A stretch of DNA of 50,061 nucleotides from JBGZFC01 sp964631255 (GTDB taxonomy: Bacteria; Bacteroidota; Bacteroidia; Bacteroidales; Dysgonomonadaceae), in assembly GCA_964631255.1 (NCBI GenBank), contig CAZVWS010000010.1, forward strand, positions 1-50,061, written 5' to 3'. The notes under the pieces were generated by a model, which saw nothing but the letters and a program-made list of their open reading frames with translations, made no database searches and was not told where the DNA came from. The translations under genes and the position numbers were made by a program. Shown here one piece after another: positions 1 through 8,682 of this stretch (its first letter is position 1; every line of letters begins with the position of its first letter).

Positions 1-51
1 CACTTCAACGGTTTTCAAGACCGCCGCAATCGACCACTCTGCCATCTCTCC
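1..51 (-). tRNA. tRNA-Ser (TGA anticodon), 3' part cut by window edge
   Basis: Read on the minus strand from 51, the sequence starts with the acceptor half-stem GGAGAGA. A serine-type D arm follows, then an anticodon arm whose loop reads CTTGAAA, so the anticodon is TGA. The long variable arm and the T arm lie beyond position 1, so the gene is incomplete only because of the window edge. A TACCTTTG promoter element lies upstream at 78-85. The identity rests on the anticodon and the typical GGAGAGATGGC start of serine tRNAs. Confidence 0.85.
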
Positions 52-77
52 AAGGTCATTTCTTCAAAAAGTGAGTG

Positions 78-85
78 CAAAGGTA
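78..85 (-). promoter_or_regulatory. Bacteroidetes -7 element for tRNA-Ser
   Basis: On the minus strand this reads TACCTTTG, an exact match to TAnnTTTG. It lies 26 nt before the first base of the tRNA, which fits a short trimmed 5' leader. A T-rich TTTG occurs 17 nt further upstream (103-106), close to the usual -33 position. Confidence 0.6.
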
Positions 86-171
86 TAATTATTTTTGGAA
101 ACCAAAAAATATTATTGCTATTTTTTTATCTTGTAAATGGGTAAATTTATTATACTGATAAAAAAATAGAT

Positions 172-179
172 TATCTTTG
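172..179 (+). promoter_or_regulatory. Bacteroidetes -7 element for the DEAD-box helicase gene
   Basis: TATCTTTG is an exact TAnnTTTG match 19 nt before the helicase ATG. The transcript would have a very short leader of about 12 nt. I see no clear -33 TTTG at the expected distance. Confidence 0.55.
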
Positions 180-198
180 TAAAAATATCTGACATTTC

Positions 199-1551
199 AT
201 GCTTTTTACCAACCTTCCCCTTTGCGATTCCCTATTAGACGGCCTCACGGCGATGAATTTTACAGAAACCACTCCGGTGCAGGAATTGGCTATTCCGGTT
301 ATTCTCAATAAGCGCGATATCATTGCCTGCGCCCAAACCGGAACGGGTAAAACGGCAGCTTTCCTGTTGCCGTTGCTCAATAACCTGCAAACCGAAAATC
401 ACGAAGCGCACAAAGTAAATGCCATTATCATGGCTCCAACGCGCGAATTGGCACAACAGATTGACCAGCAAATGGAAGGCTTTTCGTATTTCACTCCATT
501 TTCGTCGGTGGCAGTGTATGGCGGTAACGACGGCGATGCGTGGAATGTGCAAAAAAACGGCTTGCAACGTGGTGCCGATGTGGTAATTGCCACGCCGGGC
601 AGATTACTTTCGCATATCAATTTGTACGATATCGATTTCTCGGGCGTGAGATATTTTATTTTGGATGAGGCGGACAGAATGCTCGATATGGGTTTTTACG
701 ACGACATCATGAAAATAGAAAAACTCCTGCCAAAAGATAGACAAACCATCATGTTTTCGGCAACCATGCCACCCAAAATCCAACAAATGGCAAAAACCAT
801 TCTTCGCAATCCCGAAGAAATAACCATTGCCATTGCTCGTCCGCCCGAAACCATCATTCAATCGGCTTATATCTGTTACGAACCGCAAAAAATTGAGATT
901 GTGAAAGACCTGTTCAAAGAACGGAAACCGAATAAAGTCATTTTGTTTTCGGGCAAAAAACAGAAAGTGAAGGAAATTGCTAAAACTTTACGCCAAATGG
1001 GACTTTCGGCTGATGCCATGCATTCCGATTTGGAACAGTCGGAACGCGACCATGTAATGCGCGAATTTCGCAACGAACGGGTAGATATTCTCGTGGCAAC
1101 CGATATTGTTGCCCGTGGTATCGATATCGACGATATTTCGCTTGTTATAAACTTTGATGTGCCTAACGACGTAGAAGATTATGTGCACCGCATCGGGCGC
1201 ACAGCTCGTGCTGGCGATTCGGGTATGGCTATAACATTTGTTTCGCCCGATGAGCAATATCGTTTTTCGCAGATAGAAAAATTTCTACAGAAAGTGATTT
1301 TCAAAATTCCAATTCCCGAAGAGTTGGGTGAAGCACCTGCCTATAATCCTCAAAAAACACGATCCGAAAACCGTTTTAACAGAAAAAAAGGCAATAGAAA
1401 TAAAAGCGGTAATAAATCGCTACAAAACAAAAAGAAAAATCGCCAACAGGACAAACAAGGCGATACGAATGCGGTTACCAAACGAACCTTTAAACCCAAG
1501 GTGAAAAAGAAATCGGACAACTTGCCAAACAATCAATCTGCCAATACCTGA
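199..1551 (+). CDS. DEAD-box ATP-dependent RNA helicase (RhlE/DeaD type)
   Basis: This is a cytoplasmic ATP-dependent RNA-unwinding enzyme, typically acting in ribosome assembly or RNA decay. All superfamily 2 motifs are visible: a Q-motif region TTPVQ (24-28), motif I AQTGTGKT (45-52), PTRELAQQ, TPGR, the DEAD box (156-159), SAT, ATDIVARGIDID and HRIGRTARAG. The two RecA-like domains end near residue 380. A Lys/Arg/Asn-rich low-complexity tail follows, as is usual for RhlE-like proteins and likely to bind RNA. The ATG at 199 sits just behind a TAnnTTTG promoter. The 3' end overlaps the convergent PDZ gene by 19 nt. The family is certain; the subfamily (RhlE versus DeaD/CsdA) is inferred from size and tail. 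Confidence 0.93.
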   Translation: MLFTNLPLCDSLLDGLTAMNFTETTPVQELAIPVILNKRDIIACAQTGTGKTAAFLLPLLNNLQTENHEAHKVNAIIMAPTRELAQQIDQQMEGFSYFTPFSSVAVYGGNDGDAWNVQKNGLQRGADVVIATPGRLLSHINLYDIDFSGVRYFILDEADRMLDMGFYDDIMKIEKLLPKDRQTIMFSATMPPKIQQMAKTILRNPEEITIAIARPPETIIQSAYICYEPQKIEIVKDLFKERKPNKVILFSGKKQKVKEIAKTLRQMGLSADAMHSDLEQSERDHVMREFRNERVDILVATDIVARGIDIDDISLVINFDVPNDVEDYVHRIGRTARAGDSGMAITFVSPDEQYRFSQIEKFLQKVIFKIPIPEELGEAPAYNPQKTRSENRFNRKKGNRNKSGNKSLQNKKKNRQQDKQGDTNAVTKRTFKPKVKKKSDNLPNNQSANT

Positions 1552-2963
1552 TCGTGCTCGCGAATGATCGGTTTTACCTCAAAAATCATCTCCTCGCCAT
1601 CTCTCTCCACTCGGAAAGTAATCAATGGTGGCGTGTCCCAATCTACATACTGTTTGAAATTGAACAGATATGAAAAAGCCGATTTATACCTTTTGTTATT
1701 AATCTGTTTGGCGATGGTATTGTAGTGCGAAATATCCCAAAACATTGCTTCTTTAAAGCCATTGGCATCGGTGTATTTGCTGTTTTTGTCTCTGTATTGA
1801 AGGGTTTCGGCTATAAAACGGCGATAGCTTTGCGAAAGGCTTTGTGCCGTGTGTTTAAATGGTTGGTTTTGCACCTGCAGCACTTTGTCGCCGGTTTTTA
1901 TTCCGGCTTTTGCCGCGGGAGAATTGGGCTCGACGGACACTACGGTGCTTAAATCGTTCATATCGTAGCTGATACCGGTAAAATTATACCTCGTAAGTGT
2001 TACGTGGAAAGTGCCAAATTTGGGATTCCCCGAGTAGGGAAATTTCTTCATCATCAGTGGCAAATTGAGTTCCAAATAGTTCAATAATCCGTAATCTTCA
2101 CTCAATTTTTCATTTATCTCGCTTTCCCAAACCAAAATACGACTGCCCGGATTTACGTATTTCTTGTCGTAAATTTTGTATCCGAAACCAATTGTAAATG
2201 CTACATCGTTTATCCGAATGGCTTCCGAAGGATCGAAAACCGGAATTTTTACCATATTCTTGTTTCGCATGTCAAATCGCCAAACCGACTGATAGCTGTT
2301 AGCAGTTGCCGAATTGGGTTTGTAGAGCTTATTGCTTTGGTAGTTGTAGTAGGTTTCTATGATGAAATCGGGATTTTCCGTGTCTCTAACCAAACCCATT
2401 TGTGCCAAAGACCTGGCAATAATGGCATTGATGCGCACATCGTATTCGTAAGTCGATTCGTTGAGAGGCGTGAAATCATACGTCCGATAGTTGAAAAAAT
2501 CTACTTCCGACTCCTGTTTTACGGTAATAGGCATAATAAATTTTCGGTCTTGCACATCTTCCAAGCTGTAAAAAGCAAAAACCGAAGCCAATTGAGCTTC
2601 ACTGATTGCGTTTTTTTCGCGACAATTTTTTGGGATAACATAGTTTTTGAAAATCGTTTCAAAATTTCGGATGGAAATAGACATCTTGTCCGTTTCCTCA
2701 TTAAACCACGAAACAAGGGTGTTGTGTGGTTTCAAATAAGTGCCTTTTCCGTTTATTTCGAGGATGATGTCGTTGGGTTTCAATCCAAATTTTTCGGCAG
2801 GAGAATCCGGAAAAACTTCTGTAATAACCGGTTCGCTATCGCCCCATCTCGGGTTGTTGCTAATCTCGAAAGCAAAACCCAAGTTACAAACCATCTCCTT
2901 GTTTTGTGCTTGCACGGGAAGTAATAGCAAACTGAATAGAAATATATGAATCAAAAATCGCAT
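1533..2963 (-). CDS. secreted protein with two PDZ domains
   Basis: The protein has 476 residues from the ATG at 2963. A longer frame opens upstream at a TTG, but the -7 element at 2994-3001 overlaps it, so the ATG is preferred. Residues 1-20 form a signal peptide ending VQAQ. A first PDZ domain lies at about 28-110 (FPDSPAEKFGLKPNDIILEI). The middle region resembles the DUF4136-like folds seen in Bacteroidetes envelope proteins. A second PDZ begins near 335 (VEPNSPAAKAGIKTGDKVL) and is interrupted by a helical insert before its last strands. No protease catalytic triad is visible, so a scaffolding or peptide-binding role in the periplasm is inferred rather than shown. The 3' end overlaps the convergent helicase gene by 19 nt. 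Confidence 0.85.
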   Translation of the reverse strand: MRFLIHIFLFSLLLLPVQAQNKEMVCNLGFAFEISNNPRWGDSEPVITEVFPDSPAEKFGLKPNDIILEINGKGTYLKPHNTLVSWFNEETDKMSISIRNFETIFKNYVIPKNCREKNAISEAQLASVFAFYSLEDVQDRKFIMPITVKQESEVDFFNYRTYDFTPLNESTYEYDVRINAIIARSLAQMGLVRDTENPDFIIETYYNYQSNKLYKPNSATANSYQSVWRFDMRNKNMVKIPVFDPSEAIRINDVAFTIGFGYKIYDKKYVNPGSRILVWESEINEKLSEDYGLLNYLELNLPLMMKKFPYSGNPKFGTFHVTLTRYNFTGISYDMNDLSTVVSVEPNSPAAKAGIKTGDKVLQVQNQPFKHTAQSLSQSYRRFIAETLQYRDKNSKYTDANGFKEAMFWDISHYNTIAKQINNKRYKSAFSYLFNFKQYVDWDTPPLITFRVERDGEEMIFEVKPIIREHDQVLAD

Positions 2964-2993
2964 GATAAATCTTATTTTAAAAAGTAGGAACGA

Positions 2994-3001
2994 CAAAGAT
3001 A
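2994..3001 (-). promoter_or_regulatory. Bacteroidetes -7 element for the PDZ protein gene
   Basis: The minus strand reads TATCTTTG, an exact TAnnTTTG match 30 nt before the ATG at 2963. It supports that ATG over the upstream TTG, which would overlap the promoter. Confidence 0.6.
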
Positions 3002-3077
3002 TACGTTTTTTTTTGGAAATTTGTTTGAAAATATCGCTTTTTATGCAATCAACGAGAATTTGTATGAAATTAATTGG

Positions 3078-3085
3078 TAAATTTG
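3078..3085 (+). promoter_or_regulatory. Bacteroidetes -7 element for aspS
   Basis: TAAATTTG, an exact TAnnTTTG match, lies 30 nt before the aspS ATG. It is divergent from the PDZ promoter 77 nt away, so the two genes share one intergenic control region. Confidence 0.6.
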
Positions 3086-3115
3086 CACACTCAATACAGA
3101 AACTTATAAATAATC

Positions 3116-4870
3116 ATGTATAGAAACAGAACTTGTGGCGAACTCACTATCGCCGATGTAAATAACGAAGTAACTTTGGCCGGATGGGTGGCACGTGTGC
3201 GAAAAATGGGAGGAATGACTTTCATCGATTTGCGCGACCGATACGGAATTACGCAATTGTCGTTTAACCAAGAAATTAACCACGAACTTTGCGAGCAAGC
3301 CAATAAATTGGGACGCGAATGGGTGGTGCAAGTTTCGGGAAAAGTAGCCGAAAGATCGAGTAAAAATCACAATATCCCAACCGGAGAAATTGAGATTATC
3401 GTCTCCAAATTGAATGTGCTCAATGCCTCAAAAACACCACCATTCACAATTGAAACCGATACCGATGGGGGCGACGATATCCGAATGAAATACAGGTATC
3501 TGGATTTACGACGCGATGCAGTGCGCCAAAATTTGGAGTTGCGCCACAAAATGGCGTTTGAAACACGACGTTACTTAGATGAACGCCACTTTTTGGAGGT
3601 AGAAACTCCGGTGTTGATTGGCTCAACTCCCGAAGGTGCGCGCGATTTTATAGTGCCTTCGCGCATGAATCAAGGCGAGTTTTATGCATTGCCACAATCG
3701 CCGCAGCTATTCAAACAGTTGCTCATGGTTTCGGGTTTCGACCGCTATTTTCAAATCGTGAAATGCTTCCGCGACGAGGATTTGCGCGCAGACCGCCAAC
3801 CCGAATTTACACAAATCGATTGCGAAATGTCGTTTGTAGATCAAGAAGATGTGCTGAATCTGTTTGAAGGTTTGACCAAACATCTTTTTAAAACGATAAA
3901 AGATATAGACTTACCACAATTTCCGCGCATCAGTTATGCCGATGCCATGAAATACTATGGTTCGGACAAACCGGATATTCGGTTCGAAATGAAATTTATA
4001 GAGATGAAAGATTTGACCGAAAACAGAGATTTTGTGGTGTTTGATTCTGCCGAATATGTGGCGGCAATTTGCGCTACAGGTTGTGCATCCTACACCCGCA
4101 AACAGATAGACGAACTGACTGACTTTGTGAAACGTCCGCAAATTGGGGCAAAAGGCCTAATCTATTTGAGATATAATGAAGATGGTACGCTCAAATCATC
4201 GGTAGATAAATTCTACAACGAAGAAGATTTACGCAAATGGGCCGAACGTTGCCAAGCCAAACCCGGCGACTTGATTTTGGTATTGGCTGGCGAAACCGAA
4301 AAAACGCAAAAACAATTGTGCGAATTACGTTTGGAAATGGCTTCTCGTCTGGGATTGCGAGATAAAAATAATTTCCAATGTTTGTGGGTAGTAGATTTTC
4401 CATTGTTGGAAAAAGACGAAGAACTAAACAGATTTTTTGCCAAACACCATCCGTTCACTTCGCCGAAACCCGAAGACATATCGCTCTTGGAAACCAATCC
4501 GGCTGCCGTTCGTGCCAATGCTTACGATTTGGTTATCAATGGGGTAGAAATAGGAGGCGGTTCTATTCGTATTCACGATAGTGCTTTGCAAAAACAGATG
4601 TTTTCCGTGCTCGGTTTTACCGAAGAGCGTGCGCAAGAACAATTTGGTTTCTTGATGAATGCCTTCCAGTATGGTGCTCCGCCACATGGTGGTATCGCTT
4701 TCGGGTTAGACCGGTTTGTATCTATTTTTGCCGGATTGGACAGCATACGCGATTGTATTGCTTTTCCCAAAAACAATGCCGGTCGCGATGTGATGATTGA
4801 TGCACCTTCGGTAGTAGAAAAATCGCAGTTGGACGAACTCAGCATCGCATTGGTTGCTCCGCAGCAGTAG
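3116..4870 (+). CDS. aspS: aspartate--tRNA ligase
   Basis: AspS charges tRNA-Asp with aspartate using ATP in the cytoplasm. At 584 residues it has the bacterial-type length. The N-terminal OB fold (about 1-105, CGELTIADVNNEVTLAGWVA) binds the anticodon. Class II motif 2 is at 218-240, containing FRDEDLRADRQPEFTQ, and motif 3 near 540-555 contains GIAFGLDRFVSIFAG. The GAD insertion domain occupies roughly 290-420 between them. That makes it a bacterial AspRS rather than the shorter archaeal or AsnRS-like form. The ATG at 3116 follows a TAnnTTTG promoter. Downstream a strong bidirectional hairpin separates it from the convergent Crp/Fnr gene. Confidence 0.97.
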   Translation: MYRNRTCGELTIADVNNEVTLAGWVARVRKMGGMTFIDLRDRYGITQLSFNQEINHELCEQANKLGREWVVQVSGKVAERSSKNHNIPTGEIEIIVSKLNVLNASKTPPFTIETDTDGGDDIRMKYRYLDLRRDAVRQNLELRHKMAFETRRYLDERHFLEVETPVLIGSTPEGARDFIVPSRMNQGEFYALPQSPQLFKQLLMVSGFDRYFQIVKCFRDEDLRADRQPEFTQIDCEMSFVDQEDVLNLFEGLTKHLFKTIKDIDLPQFPRISYADAMKYYGSDKPDIRFEMKFIEMKDLTENRDFVVFDSAEYVAAICATGCASYTRKQIDELTDFVKRPQIGAKGLIYLRYNEDGTLKSSVDKFYNEEDLRKWAERCQAKPGDLILVLAGETEKTQKQLCELRLEMASRLGLRDKNNFQCLWVVDFPLLEKDEELNRFFAKHHPFTSPKPEDISLLETNPAAVRANAYDLVINGVEIGGGSIRIHDSALQKQMFSVLGFTEERAQEQFGFLMNAFQYGAPPHGGIAFGLDRFVSIFAGLDSIRDCIAFPKNNAGRDVMIDAPSVVEKSQLDELSIALVAPQQ

Positions 4871-4891
4871 AAAATCTGCATATAAAAAACG

Positions 4892-4947
4892 AAACGTCCA
4901 TTTTGCCTAAACAATTTTCTTTCAGAAAATGGCGAAATGGACGTTTT
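4892..4947. terminator. bidirectional terminator between aspS and the Crp/Fnr gene
   Basis: Arms 4892-4907 (AAACGTCCATTTTGCC) and 4931-4946 (GGCGAAATGGACGTTT) pair over 16 positions with a single G-U. Inside the loop a second perfect hairpin forms (ATTTTCT 4914-4920 with AGAAAAT 4924-4930). A- and T-rich runs flank both sides, so it can end transcripts from both convergent genes. Confidence 0.8.
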
Positions 4948-4973
4948 GTTATTCTTTCAAAACTTATCAAAAA

Positions 4974-5648
4974 TCAAAGCAGCGTTTCCAATTTTTGTCT
5001 GTTTACGATGTGCAACCGCTTTTTGTCGAGAACAATCAAACCCTCGGCAATCATCTCGTTCATGGTGCGCGAAAGCGATGGCCGTTGCACGCCAAAGTAT
5101 TCTGCCAATTGCGTTTGCGTACGTTTCAGTATAAAACTGCTCTCTTGGTTAGAGGTGTTTTCTAAAATATAACGCGACAGTTTGCCTTTTAAACTTTTGA
5201 TAGACATCATCTGCACTCTGTTCGACAGAAATACCGTCATGTTGGAATTGAGTCGCAAAAAGTTTGTCAGCAATTTTTCGTTTCGTCGCATTTCGGCAAG
5301 CCAAACATCCTTTTTAATAATGTAAAACACACACTTTTCCATCGTGATTACATCTACCGGGAAACGATTGTTGTTGGCAAAAATAAAGGCGGGAGCTAAT
5401 GGACGTATGGCTTCGATAAATTCAATCTCGAGCAAATTGCCTTCGTTTGTAATCATTTCTGCACGTACCAATCCCGAAACCAACAAATGCAAATTATTTA
5501 TTGTATCGCCTTGGCGCACAGCATGCACGCCTTTTTCTAACGAGCGAATTTCGGAAACGGCACGCTCTAAAAAATCATGTAATTCTTCTGTAGATAAATC
5601 GGCAAATAAAGGGCAAGTCGAAAGATTGTATTTGTCTGTATAATTCAT
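4974..5648 (-). CDS. Crp/Fnr family transcriptional regulator
   Basis: This is a 224-residue DNA-binding regulator with the two-domain Crp layout. A cyclic-nucleotide-binding-like beta-roll spans about 10-125 (EKGVHAVRQGDTINNLHLLVSG), followed by a dimer helix. A C-terminal winged helix-turn-helix sits around 165-205, with LAEYFGVQRPSLSRTMNEM as the recognition region. There is no N-terminal cysteine cluster of the Fnr iron-sulphur type; the single early Cys12 is not enough. A redox-sensing Fnr role is therefore unlikely, and the ligand is unknown. The gene is monocistronic and convergent with aspS. Its upstream leader shares a 12-nt block and a CAAGAA-type repeat with the leader of the sirtuin gene (see findings). 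Confidence 0.88.
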   Translation of the reverse strand: MNYTDKYNLSTCPLFADLSTEELHDFLERAVSEIRSLEKGVHAVRQGDTINNLHLLVSGLVRAEMITNEGNLLEIEFIEAIRPLAPAFIFANNNRFPVDVITMEKCVFYIIKKDVWLAEMRRNEKLLTNFLRLNSNMTVFLSNRVQMMSIKSLKGKLSRYILENTSNQESSFILKRTQTQLAEYFGVQRPSLSRTMNEMIAEGLIVLDKKRLHIVNRQKLETLL

Positions 5649-6072
5649 CTTTTTATAATTTTAAAAGCAAAGATTCAAGAACCAAGCCAATTAGACTTGT
5701 AGACAATTAGCCTTTTTTGAGATGTGTATCCTTTCGTTGAGCAACTTCGTACTTAGGACATCCGTCTTCGAACTACTATCATTTTCCTGTTTATTGAAGA
5801 TTTTTATTTTGCTCATGGATATTTCATGTAATATTTTCTGTTCGATGATAAAAAAAGTATATTGACTTCATTGGCTGATATCTGAATGCCAACAAAAGTA
5901 ATGAATTATCTTCAAATTTTGGTAACAAATCGGGAATAAAAACCATATTGAAAGTGATTTTCTCATATAAAACCAATTGGCATTGATTAACTTTATTTCG
6001 GATATTTTGTGAAAATCGGAATTAAACAAATGATTTAATCGATTGTCTAAATTTTCGCAACCAATAATTAAA
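5649..6072. other. 424-nt intergenic region between divergent genes
   Basis: The region separates the Crp/Fnr gene (minus) from the DUF2141 gene (plus). It contains a TTTATAATTTTA block at 5652-5663 and a CAAGAACCAAG motif at 5676-5686, both repeated before the sirtuin gene. I see no exact TAnnTTTG on either strand. The nearest candidates are AATCTTTG on the minus strand (near 5668-5675) and TATTTTG near 6003 on the plus strand. No RNA gene or convincing small ORF was seen. Confidence 0.5.
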
Positions 6073-6504
6073 ATGATTTTTGTTATGAGATATTTAGTAA
6101 TGATTCTCGCGTCTGTGTTTTTCAGCACATTGGCTTCTGCAGCCGATTTGACCGTTGTTGTAACCAATTTTAGAAAGCCGGTTGGAAATGTAATAATTGG
6201 CATTTTTGATAAAGCGAGCGATTTTCCCAACGACGGTAAACAGCTCAGAAAAATTAGCGTTCCCATTCGGGGAGATAAAGTAACTGCAACTATTTCTGAT
6301 TTGCCCGAAGGCGAATATGCTTTGGCAATTTGCCACGACGAAAATGTAAACAACGATTGCGACTGCAATTTTTTGGGAATCCCCCAAGAAGGTATCGCTT
6401 TTTCCAACAATTTCAAACCAAAACTAAAGAAGCCAAAATTCAGCAGTGTCAAATTCAAACTGGTAGAAGACAAAACCGTTACTATTCGCATGCTTTATTT
6501 GTAA
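6073..6504 (+). CDS. DUF2141 family secreted protein
   Basis: This is a small exported protein of 143 residues from the ATG at 6073. An ATG at 6085 is also plausible and gives a more classical signal peptide, MRYLVMILASVFFSTLASA. The mature part matches the DUF2141 family in length and pattern: an Ig-like beta domain with IIGIFDKASDF early, then ALAICHDENVNNDCDCNF and GIPQEGIAFSNN. The acidic, Cys-containing HDEN loop is typical and could bind a metal, but that is inference. No function is established for the family. It stands alone between the Crp/Fnr gene and the PorE-like gene. Confidence 0.85.
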   Translation: MIFVMRYLVMILASVFFSTLASAADLTVVVTNFRKPVGNVIIGIFDKASDFPNDGKQLRKISVPIRGDKVTATISDLPEGEYALAICHDENVNNDCDCNFLGIPQEGIAFSNNFKPKLKKPKFSSVKFKLVEDKTVTIRMLYL

Positions 6505-6564
6505 AAATATTTCGACAAGTAGTTTGCAAACCGCTATAAATCTTCAAACTTAGTCAAACGATAG

Positions 6565-8598
6565 GTGTATTCACAATATTTTCGCGAAAAATCTGTTTAT
6601 TATATAAAACTGAAAGTATTGAGAAATATCCAATCCAAACATATCGTTCCGCTCGTTTTGTTGGCAATAATTGCCGGTTGCAAACCCGTGAAATTGAGCG
6701 ATGCACGCATGCAATATCTGCGTGGGGAGTATTTTGCTGCTTCCGAAACGTACCGAAAAGTGTACAGAAAAATAAAGCAAGATGAGCGGGCAATGCGTGG
6801 TGTTGTAGCGTTTGAAATGGCAGAAACTTATCGACATCTAAATTCTACGCAACGCGCCATCACGTCTTACGCCAACGCCATTCGTTACGCCTATCCCGAT
6901 ACGCTGATGTATTTGCATTACGCGCAAATGTTGCACAAAGACGGCAAATACAAACAGGCAAAAGTAGCCTACGATGATTTTTTGAAACTAAGTCCCAACA
7001 ACTATTTGGCAGTTACAGGATTAAAAGGTGTCGATTTTGCAATGGAATCGGAGGGACAAACCTCGCGATACATTGTGCGACGCATGGATTTGTTCAACTC
7101 CAACAGGGGTGAATTCTGTCCGATGCTTTCTCCCGACGACGCCACACTCTACATTACATCTTCTCGGGAAGATGCACGAGGCGACACGATTAGCTCCATT
7201 ACAGGCATGAAAAATAACGATATTTTTAGTGCTACAAAAAACGATAAAGGCGAATGGCAAAAACCTACGGTGATTACTTCCGAAATAAATACAAAATCGG
7301 ACGAAGGTACAGCCACGCTTTCACCAGACGGAAATTATATGTACTACACCTTTTCGCCCATGAGCGATGTGTCGCCCACTACCACCAAAATATATTATTC
7401 GCTTCGCGGAGCAGGTACACTCAGTGCCGGGCAAGAGTTGGTAATCAATGCACGCGACACGGTTTCGTTATACGCCCATCCATCGGTTTCGCCATCGGGC
7501 GATTACATTTATTTCGTGTCGGATATGCCGGGCGGATATGGCGGCAAAGATATTTGGCGTGCCGGTTTGAGCGAGAACACGGTGCTGTTTACCGAGAATT
7601 TAGGTGCCGAAATAAATACGCCTGGCGATGAAATGTTCCCTTTCGTGCGCAACGATAGCACACTCTATTTCTCCTCATCCGGACATCCGGGCATAGGCGG
7701 TTTGGATTTGTTTGTAGCTACCCGAAATAGAGATAATACCGGTTGGATGGTCAACAACATGGGAAAACCGGTCAATTCATCTGCCGATGATTTTGGAATT
7801 ACTTTTGAAAAAGAGAAAGAACGAGGATTTTTTAGCTCCAACCGGGGCGATGCGCGCGGACGCGACCACATTTACTCCTTCGAATATCCCGATGTGAATG
7901 TTATTGTGGAGGGATTTGCTGTGGACAAAGAAGACCAATTTATTCAAGGAGCTACAATATCGGTAATCGGCACCGATGGCTCGCAGCAAGTATATACCAC
8001 CAAAAAAGACGGCACATACCAATTTCGGGCCAATCGGGGTGTAAATTATCTTTTCATGGCTAATGCCAAAGATTTTCTGAATGTAAAGAAAACGCTGTAC
8101 ACCATTCCGGAGGAAAAAGACACGACCTATTACGTCGATTTTGAAATGTCGCCATACACGAAACCTGTCATTTTGGAAAATATTTTCTACGATTTTGATA
8201 AAGCAACGCTGCGCCCCGAGTCGAAAGAAGAACTGGACGGATTGATAGCTTTGCTCAACGATAATCCCGAAATAGTGATTGAATTATCGGCACATACCGA
8301 CAGAAAAGGAGCGGAAGAATATAACCAAAAACTATCGTTGCGGCGCGCGCAATCGGTTGTAGATTATCTGATTGCTCATGGAATAGACGAGCGACGATTG
8401 CAAGCTGCCGGATATGGAGAATCGCAACCCAAAACGGTATCCAAAAGAGGAACGGAGGAGTTCGATTTTCTGAAAGAGGGAGATGTTTTGACCGAAGAAT
8501 TTATTCAAAACTTGACTCCCGAACAGCAAGATATAGCCGACCAAATGAATAGAAGAACCGAATTTAAGGTAGTTGAAACCAATTTTGGACTTTTTTAA
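6565..8598 (+). CDS. porE: PorE-like type IX secretion lipoprotein (TPR, beta-propeller, OmpA C-terminal domain)
   Basis: The domain order is lipoprotein signal with lipobox LAIIAGC (Cys39), TPR repeats (about 45-165), a WD40-like PD40 propeller (about 170-440; repeated SPDDATLYITSSR, SPDGNYMYYTF, SPSGDYIYFVSD units), a carboxypeptidase-regulatory-like fold (about 445-530) and an OmpA peptidoglycan-binding domain (about 535-665; FYDFDKATLRPES, NRRTEFKV). This exact architecture and length are those of PorE of Porphyromonas gingivalis, which anchors the type IX secretion apparatus to peptidoglycan. The annotated start is a GTG. A TTG at 6619, giving a shorter signal peptide, is also reasonable. 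The assignment is by architecture; general OmpA/PD40 lipoproteins in PorP/SprF pairs look similar but usually lack the TPR part. Confidence 0.8.
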   Translation: MYSQYFREKSVYYIKLKVLRNIQSKHIVPLVLLAIIAGCKPVKLSDARMQYLRGEYFAASETYRKVYRKIKQDERAMRGVVAFEMAETYRHLNSTQRAITSYANAIRYAYPDTLMYLHYAQMLHKDGKYKQAKVAYDDFLKLSPNNYLAVTGLKGVDFAMESEGQTSRYIVRRMDLFNSNRGEFCPMLSPDDATLYITSSREDARGDTISSITGMKNNDIFSATKNDKGEWQKPTVITSEINTKSDEGTATLSPDGNYMYYTFSPMSDVSPTTTKIYYSLRGAGTLSAGQELVINARDTVSLYAHPSVSPSGDYIYFVSDMPGGYGGKDIWRAGLSENTVLFTENLGAEINTPGDEMFPFVRNDSTLYFSSSGHPGIGGLDLFVATRNRDNTGWMVNNMGKPVNSSADDFGITFEKEKERGFFSSNRGDARGRDHIYSFEYPDVNVIVEGFAVDKEDQFIQGATISVIGTDGSQQVYTTKKDGTYQFRANRGVNYLFMANAKDFLNVKKTLYTIPEEKDTTYYVDFEMSPYTKPVILENIFYDFDKATLRPESKEELDGLIALLNDNPEIVIELSAHTDRKGAEEYNQKLSLRRAQSVVDYLIAHGIDERRLQAAGYGESQPKTVSKRGTEEFDFLKEGDVLTEEFIQNLTPEQQDIADQMNRRTEFKVVETNFGLF

Positions 8599-8654
8599 AA
8601 TTGGTATTAGCTTCATTTACCTGTTTCGGTAATGATAGTTCCACATTTTTAGTG

Positions 8655-8662
8655 TAAATTTG
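8655..8662 (+). promoter_or_regulatory. Bacteroidetes -7 element for cbpA-cbpM
   Basis: TAAATTTG, an exact TAnnTTTG match, lies 20 nt before the cbpA ATG at 8683. Confidence 0.6.
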
Positions 8663-8682
8663 TAACCCAAAGAACGGTTGAA

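Noticed and set aside
2337..2924. 195-codon plus-strand frame inside the PDZ gene
   Set aside because: It lies fully antisense to a well-supported gene, has no recognisable motif and no promoter.
4974..5648. Fnr-type oxygen sensor
   Set aside because: There is no N-terminal cysteine cluster for an iron-sulphur centre.
5868..6491. 207-codon minus-strand frame opposite the DUF2141 gene
   Set aside because: It covers the DUF2141 gene in antisense and extends into AT-rich intergenic DNA without any motif.
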